A stretch of DNA of 7,483 nt from contig DFGU01000078.1 of NCBI GenBank assembly GCA_002371785.1, positions 45,038 through 52,520 of the forward strand. The letters run 5' to 3'. Positions 1 through 4,995 of the stretch are shown in pieces (position 1 is the first letter of the stretch; every line of letters starts with the position of its first letter). The notes beneath the pieces are model-generated. The model was not told where the DNA came from. It saw nothing but the letters and a program-made list of their open reading frames with translations, and did not search any database. The stretch comes from Bacteroidales bacterium UBA3742 (GTDB lineage: Bacteria; Bacteroidota; Bacteroidia; Bacteroidales; Paludibacteraceae). The translations under genes and the position numbers were made by a program.

Positions 1-19
1 CCTTGTGGCTAAGAAGTGA
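1..19 (+). CDS. Possible 3' end of a gene entering from the left
   Basis: Only a few codons would be inside the window, so the product cannot be identified. Two frames end early: frame 1 closes with TAA at 10-12 (ending Pro-Cys-Gly) and frame 2 with TGA at 17-19 (ending Leu-Val-Ala-Lys-Lys). A strong terminator begins about 30 nt later, which supports a + strand gene ending here. The bases TTGTGGCTAAG at 3-13 recur exactly at 974-984, where they form the Cys-Gly-stop end of the small exported protein. The gene to the left could therefore be a relative of that protein, but 11 bases is thin evidence. Confidence 0.25.
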
Positions 20-49
20 AGTAGTATCGACCATATATGGGCGATTTCC

Positions 50-89
50 AAAATCCCCCTCTCTCTCGTAGAGTGGGGGATTTTCTTTT
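50..89 (+). terminator. Rho-independent terminator
   Basis: AAAATCCCCC (50-59) pairs with GGGGGATTTT (75-84). After a T-T mismatch, CTCT (61-64) pairs with AGAG (70-73) around the loop CTCGT. The 3' arm runs into TTTTCTTTT. The A-rich 5' flank means it could also stop transcription coming from the right. It ends the gene to the left. Confidence 0.85.
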
Positions 90-118
90 CTCTCCCCCTT
101 TGTCATCCTCCTGTTTCC

Positions 119-217
119 AATGGATGCTCAATGGATGCTCAATGGATGCTGAATGGATGCTCAATGGATGCTGAAAGGATGCGCAATGGATTCTCAAATG
201 GTGCTCAAAGGTTGCAT
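119..217. repeat. Nine tandem 11-bp repeats, consensus AATGGATGCTC
   Basis: The units start at 119, 130, 141, 152, 163, 174, 185, 196 and 207. The first five are AATGGATGCT(C/G); the last four degrade progressively (AAAGGATGCGC, AATGGATTCTC, AAATGGTGCTC, AAAGGTTGCAT). The 11-bp period is close to one helical turn and is not a multiple of three, so the reading frame shifts each unit and coding is unlikely. The array is flanked by similar pyrimidine-rich stretches, CCCCCTTTGTCATCC (94-108) and CCCCCCTTGTCATGCC (229-244). No function is evident; protein binding, or simple replication slippage, would both fit. Confidence 0.9.
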
Positions 218-279
218 GTTACAATATTCCCCCCTTGTCATGCCTTTATCTCCCCGCTCAGAATTCGCTCTTCCCACGC

Positions 280-323
280 TTCCGGATTAGCGCAATGTTC
301 CGGAAATCCCAGATTTTCCGGAA
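280..323. promoter_or_regulatory. Three phased TTCCGGA(A/T) palindromes, candidate operator array
   Basis: TTCCGGAT (280-287), TTCCGGAA (298-305) and TTCCGGAA (316-323) have centres exactly 18 bp apart. The last ends 14 bp before the -33 element of the promoter at 338. The second and third also form one larger inverted repeat (TTCCGGAAATC / GATTTTCCGGAA). Evenly spaced palindromes just upstream of a promoter suggest cooperative binding by a dimeric regulator, probably an activator. No regulator is encoded nearby and the motif is not one I can assign to a known factor. Confidence 0.45.
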
Positions 324-337
324 AAATACAAAATTTA

Positions 338-369
338 TTTGCATATGTAATTTTTTTTTTGTAATTTTG
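338..369 (+). promoter_or_regulatory. Bacteroidota sigma-ABfr-type promoter
   Basis: TTTG at 338-341 is the -33 element and TAATTTTG at 362-369 is a perfect TAnnTTTG -7 element, with a 20-nt spacer containing a T tract. Transcription should start near 375-377. That leaves an untranslated leader of about 265 nt before the next start codon at 642, so the promoter may serve the structured RNA at 431-543, the small gene, or both. Confidence 0.75.
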
Positions 370-375
370 CACCGT

Positions 376-641
376 CTTTCCGAAAGGACTGACAAGACAT
401 ATTGAAAATTCGCGTTTGCGATTTATTGGAAACTCCGGAATGTGAGAAGTTTTAGAGATATGCCAATAATAAGTCAGCAGACGTCCATATTGTATATGGG
501 CGTGACTTATCGGCGTATGGGCACTTCTCACAGCCTCGGAGTTGGTAAGGAAGCGCTCATATTTCTTTTTATATGGGAATATACTTAATTTATTAATCTA
601 AAAACCGATGAGGCGATGGGATATAACCGCCAAAAAACAAA
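376..641 (+). ncRNA. Structured leader or free-standing RNA with a long hairpin (431-543)
   Basis: The segment downstream of the promoter has no convincing open reading frame but folds strongly. The core is an extended hairpin with five stacked stems: 431-437 with 537-543 (7 bp), 441-450 with 523-532 (10 bp), 458-464 with 512-518 (7 bp, one G-U), 469-476 with 503-510 (8 bp) and 482-490 with 494-502 (9 bp, one G-U), capped by TGT. That is 41 pairs in 113 nt, separated by small internal loops. Smaller hairpins lie at 374-389 and about 406-424. A weak U-rich stretch at 563-570 could be a 3' end, giving an RNA near 195 nt. A 6S-like RNA of Bacteroidales (the Bacteroidales-1 class) is one possibility, but the large central bubble typical of 6S is not clear. 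A cis-acting leader for the small gene is equally possible. Confidence 0.5.
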
Positions 642-983
642 ATGAAATTTAAAAAGTTTATGATGGTATTAGGTTTATTGGCCGTTTCTATCATTGCATT
701 TGCTGATGGCCCAAGTTGTAATGTACGAGGAGCGAATGGCACTGTATATGTCGTTCGAGAAAATGCTCAATCTAATGACTATGGGACACTATCAGTCGCT
801 CTTGAAACAAATAGCAAGCAAAATGTACGCGTTATAATAAAAATCTATGACGCCTATACAGATGAGGTCGTGAAGGTTGAATCCATTTCTGTTGAAAAAG
901 ATCGTACGACCTATAAGGAGTTTTATGGCCTTAAAAAGAATCATCCTTACTATTTTAGGTTATCTGATGCACATTGTGGCTAA
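642..983 (+). CDS. Small exported protein of unknown function
   Basis: This 113-residue protein is not one I recognise. Residues 1-21 form a clear signal peptide: a Lys-rich start (KFKK), a hydrophobic core, and an Ala-Phe-Ala end before Asp22. The mature part of about 92 residues has alternating polar and hydrophobic segments (VYVVRE, LSVALE, VRVIIKIYD, YYFRLSD) suggesting a small beta-sandwich. It has only two cysteines, Cys26 near the mature N-terminus and Cys112 at the penultimate position, well placed for a disulfide joining the ends. There is no lipobox. The gene is more AT-rich (about 40% GC in sampled lines, against about 55% in the receptor gene), which may mean recent acquisition or different constraints. 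It is probably monocistronic: a promoter far upstream at 338-369, an A-rich start context, and a terminator 34 nt after the stop. Confidence 0.8.
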   Translation: MKFKKFMMVLGLLAVSIIAFADGPSCNVRGANGTVYVVRENAQSNDYGTLSVALETNSKQNVRVIIKIYDAYTDEVVKVESISVEKDRTTYKEFYGLKKNHPYYFRLSDAHCG

Positions 984-1017
984 GGTATAATCCCTTTAAG
1001 CATTCTCAATGTATCGT

Positions 1018-1045
1018 CCTCGCAAAAAATGCGAGGGCTTTTTTT
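1018..1045 (+). terminator. Rho-independent terminator after the small gene
   Basis: CCTCGCA (1018-1024) pairs with TGCGAGG (1030-1036) around a five-A loop, followed by GC and seven Ts, then A and four more Ts. It lies 34 nt after the stop of the small exported protein and separates it from the nuclease gene. Confidence 0.9.
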
Positions 1046-1052
1046 ATTTTTT

Positions 1053-1156
1053 GCATACGATAGAACCCCGTAGCGATAGTACATCTCCGCGCAGGGGGCG
1101 CGGAGCGGGGAGGGGACGCATGGGGGCGTCCGTCGCCGAGGGGTTGCTATCGTTGC
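1053..1156. other. GC-rich intergenic element with three-way-junction fold
   Basis: This segment differs sharply in composition from the AT-rich DNA on both sides. The outer stem is ACGATAG plus AACCCC (1057-1069) with GGGGTT and CTATCGT (1140-1153, one bulged G). Inside are two perfect hairpins: CTCCGCGC (1085-1092) with GCGCGGAG (1098-1105), and GGACGC (1114-1119) with GCGTCC (1126-1131). A second GCGATAG at 1073-1079 could replace the left outer strand, so two folds compete. It lies between a terminator and a promoter, so transcription through it is uncertain. An intergenic palindromic repeat of REP type, or a small RNA, would both fit. Confidence 0.55.
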
Positions 1157-1193
1157 ATTCTATTTCCTTTTTTCAAAATTTCTTTCTCTAAAA

Positions 1194-1225
1194 TTTGCGT
1201 ATGTGAGATTTTTTTTGTAATTTTG
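1194..1225 (+). promoter_or_regulatory. Bacteroidota sigma-ABfr-type promoter of the nuclease gene
   Basis: TTTG at 1194-1197 and TAATTTTG at 1218-1225 are separated by 20 nt. Spacing, T tract and the trailing CA match the promoter at 338-369 almost base for base. The expected start near 1232 leaves a short leader of about 17 nt before the ATG at 1249. Confidence 0.8.
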
Positions 1226-1248
1226 CAGCGTTAAATCTTCAGAGCATT

Positions 1249-2058
1249 ATGAAATCTATTCACAATCGCACGCTACTCTCCTTATTATTAGTAGTGTGCG
1301 CATGCGCGTACGCGATGCCCGTCCTCTCTTGGGGACAGGAGGGCCATCGTATTATCGCTAAGATTGCGTACGACAACCTCACTCGCCGTGCCCGCCGTGC
1401 CGTCGACCAGACCCTGGGCGACCATGGTATCATCTACTGGGCCAACTGGCCGGACGAGATCAAGTCCGACACCATCTACACGGAGTCCATCCGCGACGGC
1501 TGGCACTACCAGGATTTTCCGCCCGGTCTCACCGACGCTGAGGTAGCCGATGCCCTCGTCCATTATCCCGCCGAGGGCGGCAACCTCTATCGCGCACTGG
1601 ATAGTATAAAATCTGAAATCATAAATCATAAATCTGAAACCAATCCCCATACCCTGCGCTTCCTCATCCATCTCTCCGGCGACCGCTATTGCCCCATGCA
1701 TATGGCCCATATGGACGATAAGGGCGGCAATGCGGTGAAGATGAAGTGGTTCGGCCGCGACACCAACCTCCATAGCGTCTGGGACGAGAAGCTCATCTCC
1801 TCCCAAGGCTACTCCTATACCGAGTATGCCGATATGCTGGAGCGTGCGTATGCCGACCGCAAGCGCGAGATAGAGCAGGCCTCCGATGCGGACCTGCTGA
1901 TCTATAGCTACCACATCACCGAGGAGATCTACCGCTATCAGCAGACCTGGGACGGCAACTCCTGGCACTACGTCTATCGCTGGCACGAGCCCATGGAGTT
2001 CCAACTCTATATCGCCGGCATCCGACTCGCAAAAGTGCTAAACGAAATATATAAATAA
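1249..2058 (+). CDS. S1/P1-family zinc-dependent nuclease, exported
   Basis: The 269-residue protein belongs to the S1/P1 nuclease family, which uses three zinc ions to cut single-stranded DNA and RNA to 5'-nucleotides; some members also remove 3'-phosphates. All nine expected zinc ligands are visible: Trp28, His33, Asp69, His86, His141, Asp145, His151, His175 and Asp179, with spacing close to fungal P1. The GGN and KWFGR-x-TNLH-x-VWD region (159-179) is typical. The signal peptide ends before Trp28 (Val-Leu-Ser at 25-27), as needed because the free N-terminus of the mature Trp binds zinc in this family. The protein therefore acts in the periplasm or outside. The start at 1249 has the context CATT-ATG-AAA, shared with two other starts here. 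Codons 121-130 are AT-rich and carry a 21-bp duplication, yet the overall spacing between His86 and His141 is normal. It is the first gene of the putative scavenging locus. Confidence 0.95.
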   Translation: MKSIHNRTLLSLLLVVCACAYAMPVLSWGQEGHRIIAKIAYDNLTRRARRAVDQTLGDHGIIYWANWPDEIKSDTIYTESIRDGWHYQDFPPGLTDAEVADALVHYPAEGGNLYRALDSIKSEIINHKSETNPHTLRFLIHLSGDRYCPMHMAHMDDKGGNAVKMKWFGRDTNLHSVWDEKLISSQGYSYTEYADMLERAYADRKREIEQASDADLLIYSYHITEEIYRYQQTWDGNSWHYVYRWHEPMEFQLYIAGIRLAKVLNEIYK

Positions 2059-2060
2059 AT

Positions 2061-2223
2061 ACTTTTTTATGTTTTTCTGATGATTGATTTTAATCTCGTT
2101 GAGATGCAGATTATTCGGATCAAATGATCGTTAAATGTATTTATAAGAGCATTTTAGCGGAATAAGATGCAGGTACGCAGTACTAAAATCAATCAGCAGA
2201 CGGGTTTTTATTGTTTTTTTCTA
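2061..2223 (+). repeat. Hairpin-forming intergenic repeat, copy 1
   Basis: The left module (2061-2092) is identical over 32 bases to 6471-6502, and the right module (2179-2223) matches 6517-6561 at 42 of 45 positions. TGATTGATTTTA (2081-2092) pairs perfectly with TAAAATCAATCA (2184-2195); beyond one mismatch CTG and CAG extend the stem. The 3' side runs into GGG and a T-rich tract, like a terminator. A small apical hairpin ATCTC-GTT-GAGAT begins at 2093. It starts 2 nt after the nuclease stop and ends 13 nt before the receptor start, so it could stop nuclease transcripts or control the receptor. The middle is 86 nt, against 14 nt in copy 2. Confidence 0.85.
2102..2172. repeat. Possible small insertion flanked by AGATGCAG direct repeats
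   Basis: AGATGCAG occurs at 2102-2109 and 2165-2172, bounding the extra sequence that copy 1 of the intergenic repeat has and copy 2 lacks. Just inside are TTATTC (2111-2116) and GAATAA (2160-2165), an inverted pair. This would fit a miniature insertion with a target duplication, but the segment is only about 55 bp and the repeats are short enough to be chance. Confidence 0.3.
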
Positions 2224-2236
2224 TTAATTATTCTTT

Positions 2237-4954
2237 ATGAAAAAACTATTTACTTTGTTTTTCTGCCTGCTGACATCCGCTGTGATGTTTGCTCAGGCGC
2301 AGAAAGTAACAGGTGCCGTAGTGGACGCCGAGACCGGCGAACCGCTGATTGGCGTTACTGTTATGGAACTTGGAACTACCAACGGTACGGTCACCGACCT
2401 CGATGGTCACTTCCAGCTCATGGTGCAGCCTGACCACAAGTTGCAACTCTCCTACGTGGGTTATGCCAGCCTCGAGATGGCTGCCAAGCGCGGCAACCTG
2501 GGCCTTATCCGCATGGAGCAGGCCTCTGTCTCGCTTCAGGACGTTACCATCACGGGCCAGATGGCTCGTACCCAGCAGACGCCTGTAGCCGTCAGTCAGA
2601 TCAATGCCCTCGAGATCGAGGAGCGTATCGCAGGCCTCGAGTTCCCCGAGGTGCTCAAGAACACGCCGGGCGTACACGCCAACGGTGTCGGTGGCGGTTG
2701 GGGCGACTCCGAGATTTGGATGCGTGGCTTCGACAACACCAACGTAGCCACCATGATCAATGGTGTGCCCATGAACGACATGGAGGGTGGTACCGTCTAT
2801 TGGTCCAACTGGCAGGGACTCAGCGACGTGACTTCCGTCATGCAGACCCAGCGCGGTATGGGTGCCAGCAAGCTGTCTGCACCCTCCGTCGGCGGTACGA
2901 TCAATATCGTCACGCGCGGTATCGACGCCAAGAAAGGCGGCTTCCTCAGCTACGCCATGGGTAACGACGGTTACAACAAGGTAGCGTTCTCCGTCAGCAC
3001 CGGTCTTCTTAAGAGCGGCTGGGCGATCACCGTCATGGGTAGCCGCACCTGGGGTGACGGCTATGTGCAAGGAACAGGTTTCCAGGGCTATAGCTACTTT
3101 GCCAATATCTCCAAGCGTATCAACGACCATCACCAGCTCTCGCTCTCCGGCTTCGGTGCTCCTCAGCACCACTGGACACGTCCCTCGGGCTCCAGCGGCG
3201 CACTGACCCTGGCCGAGTGGAATCGGGTAGAGCAGTATATGCCGAGCGGCATGGACCGCCGTCAGTACAACCCCTCCTATGGTAAGGATCTCCGCGGCGA
3301 GCAGGCCGGTACCAACTACAACCAGTACCACAAGCCCCAGATCTCGCTCAACCATATCTGGCAGATCAATTCCGAGAGCAGCCTCTCCACCACCGCCTAC
3401 GTATCTATCGGACGCGGTTTCGGACGCACGGCCGAGAACGGTCTGAACTCCACCTATAGCTATAGCGACCTCACCCGTGGCGCTTACAACGGCCTTGTGA
3501 CCACCACCTTCCGTGACCCGGTCACCGGTATGTTCGACTATGGCAAGGTCCAGGAGATCAACGCCGCCAGCCAATACGGTTCCGAACTCGTCATCTGCGA
3601 GAATCGTAACTACCACAACTGGGTAGGACTTGTCTCCACCTACGATACCAAGTTCCTGGATTGTCTCGAACTTACCGCCGGTGTGGATGTTCGCTGGTAC
3701 CAGGGTATCCACCAGGCCGTCATCTCCGACCTCTTCGGCGGTAGCTACTATATCGATGCTACCCGCGCCAGCGTACTGGCCGAGAACAACCCCAAGCGCA
3801 ACGACGACGCATGGCTCTATGAGAAGCTCGGCGTAGGCGATATAGCATATCGCGACTATACCGGTACCATCGTTCAGGAGGGGATCTTCGGAAGCCTCGA
3901 GTACAGCAAGAACAACCTCTCTGCTTTCATCAACGCCTCCATGGCATTCAACCACAACTGGCGTACCGACCGCTACTACTACGACAACGTCACTGCACGC
4001 GATTCCGTGCTGCGCTTCAGCGGAACGGTCAAGGGTGGTGTCAACTATAAGTTCGCTAAGTACCACAACGTCTTCCTCAATGCCGGCTTCATCTCCCGCG
4101 CACCGAAGTACCAGGCCGTCTATATGTCGGTCAGCACCTCCAACGCCATCAACAACGAGGCCCGCAACGAGAAGATCGCCAGCGTCGAACTCGGCTACGG
4201 ATTTGAGAACCAGTACGCTATGGTGCATGTCAACGGTTATTTCACCGAGTGGATGGACAAGTCGATGACTAAGTACGGCAACCTCTCCGATCCCGACCAG
4301 ACCGCCTACTATATGAACATGACCGGCGTCAACGCACGCCATATGGGTCTGGAGTTTGAGGCCAAGGCACGTCCTACCAAGTGGCTCGAACTCTCCGCTA
4401 TGGTTTCGCTCGGCGACTGGAAGTGGGATAGCGACTCCGTCATCGGACGCGCTTACGACGAGCATGGCTTTGCCATGACGGCCGACGGCCAGCGTACCAC
4501 GATCGGTGCTCCCGACCACGCTTGGGCTAAGATCAATATGAAGGGTATCCACGTCGGCGGCCAGGCACAGACTACCGCCAACTTCGGTATCCTGTTCAAG
4601 CCCATCAAGGGCCTGCGTATCGGTGGTGAATATACCCTCTACGACCGCAACTACTCCTACTATTCCTTCTCCGGATCCAACCTCAACCTGGGCAAGGAGA
4701 TGAAGATCGTGGAGCCCTATCGTTGTCCGCTCGGCGGTTCGCTCGACCTGCGCGCCAGCTACACCTTCGAGATGGGACCCCTACGTGCTACCATCGCCGG
4801 CAACGTGACCAACGTACTTAACCAGTACTACATCGAGAAAGCATGGTCGGCTAATACCGCTACTCAGACCGTCTCCGAGAACACGAAGGATAATATCTAC
4901 TTCTTCTACAACAAGGGACGTCAGTGGAACATACGCTTAAAACTTCAGTTTTAA
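2237..4954 (+). CDS. TonB-dependent outer-membrane receptor with carboxypeptidase-regulatory-like domain
   Basis: This 905-residue protein is an outer-membrane active transporter powered through TonB-ExbB-ExbD. Residues 1-21 are a signal peptide. Residues 22-95 are the carboxypeptidase-regulatory-like beta-sandwich (TGAVVDAETGEPLIGV near 25-40, DLDGHF near 54-59, YVGY at 73-76). A TonB-box-like segment (LQDVTITG, 100-107) precedes the plug (about 115-228), which has the typical MRGFDN, INGVPMND and VGGTINIVTR motifs. The remaining 670 or so residues form the barrel, rich in aromatic strand ends and closing with LKLQF and a terminal Phe. It is shorter than a usual SusC and no SusD gene follows. 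Instead, a lipoprotein gene starts within about 40 nt, presumably its surface partner in the same transcript. The substrate cannot be read from the sequence; the neighbouring nuclease and Tsx-like protein hint at nucleic-acid products. No clear promoter is seen; the hairpin repeat lies just upstream. Confidence 0.95.
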   Translation: MKKLFTLFFCLLTSAVMFAQAQKVTGAVVDAETGEPLIGVTVMELGTTNGTVTDLDGHFQLMVQPDHKLQLSYVGYASLEMAAKRGNLGLIRMEQASVSLQDVTITGQMARTQQTPVAVSQINALEIEERIAGLEFPEVLKNTPGVHANGVGGGWGDSEIWMRGFDNTNVATMINGVPMNDMEGGTVYWSNWQGLSDVTSVMQTQRGMGASKLSAPSVGGTINIVTRGIDAKKGGFLSYAMGNDGYNKVAFSVSTGLLKSGWAITVMGSRTWGDGYVQGTGFQGYSYFANISKRINDHHQLSLSGFGAPQHHWTRPSGSSGALTLAEWNRVEQYMPSGMDRRQYNPSYGKDLRGEQAGTNYNQYHKPQISLNHIWQINSESSLSTTAYVSIGRGFGRTAENGLNSTYSYSDLTRGAYNGLVTTTFRDPVTGMFDYGKVQEINAASQYGSELVICENRNYHNWVGLVSTYDTKFLDCLELTAGVDVRWYQGIHQAVISDLFGGSYYIDATRASVLAENNPKRNDDAWLYEKLGVGDIAYRDYTGTIVQEGIFGSLEYSKNNLSAFINASMAFNHNWRTDRYYYDNVTARDSVLRFSGTVKGGVNYKFAKYHNVFLNAGFISRAPKYQAVYMSVSTSNAINNEARNEKIASVELGYGFENQYAMVHVNGYFTEWMDKSMTKYGNLSDPDQTAYYMNMTGVNARHMGLEFEAKARPTKWLELSAMVSLGDWKWDSDSVIGRAYDEHGFAMTADGQRTTIGAPDHAWAKINMKGIHVGGQAQTTANFGILFKPIKGLRIGGEYTLYDRNYSYYSFSGSNLNLGKEMKIVEPYRCPLGGSLDLRASYTFEMGPLRATIAGNVTNVLNQYYIEKAWSANTATQTVSENTKDNIYFFYNKGRQWNIRLKLQF

Positions 4955-4985
4955 GAATTAAGAATTAAAAATTAAAAATGAAGAA
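4951..4985 (+). repeat. Five heptamer repeats across the receptor stop and the first possible lipoprotein start
   Basis: The units are TTAAGAA (4951-4957), TTAAGAA (4958), TTAAAAA (4965), TTAAAAA (4972) and TGAAGAA (4979-4985). They include the receptor stop codon (4952-4954) and create the ATG at 4978. Changes in unit number would alter the spacing between the two genes. Confidence 0.8.
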
Positions 4986-4995
4986 TTTTAGCATT

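Noticed and set aside
131..364. A 77-codon + frame reading through the 11-bp repeats
   Set aside because: The frame exists only because the repeat lacks stops; it runs across the palindromes and over the promoter at 338-369.
1009..1191. A 60-codon + frame over the terminator and GC-rich element
   Set aside because: It crosses a strong terminator and a palindromic element and encodes a Gly/Arg-rich sequence without protein-like features.
1298..1313. Overlapping palindromes GCGCATGCGC and GCGTACGC in the nuclease signal sequence as an operator
   Set aside because: They lie inside coding sequence and are explained by alternating Cys-Ala-Tyr-Ala codons; no independent support for binding.
1288..2004. 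A 238-codon minus-strand frame opposite the nuclease gene
   Set aside because: It lies wholly opposite a gene with all catalytic residues, and the translation is low-complexity Val/Gly/Ala-rich sequence typical of antisense frames.
2167..2433. An 88-codon + frame starting in the hairpin repeat
   Set aside because: It overlaps the receptor N-terminus in another frame; the receptor signal peptide and domain make 2237 the real gene.
2246..4552. A 768-codon open frame on the minus strand opposite the receptor gene
   Set aside because: It is an antisense shadow caused by codon bias in the GC-rich receptor gene; the translation has no signal, domain or family pattern, and the + strand protein is unmistakable.
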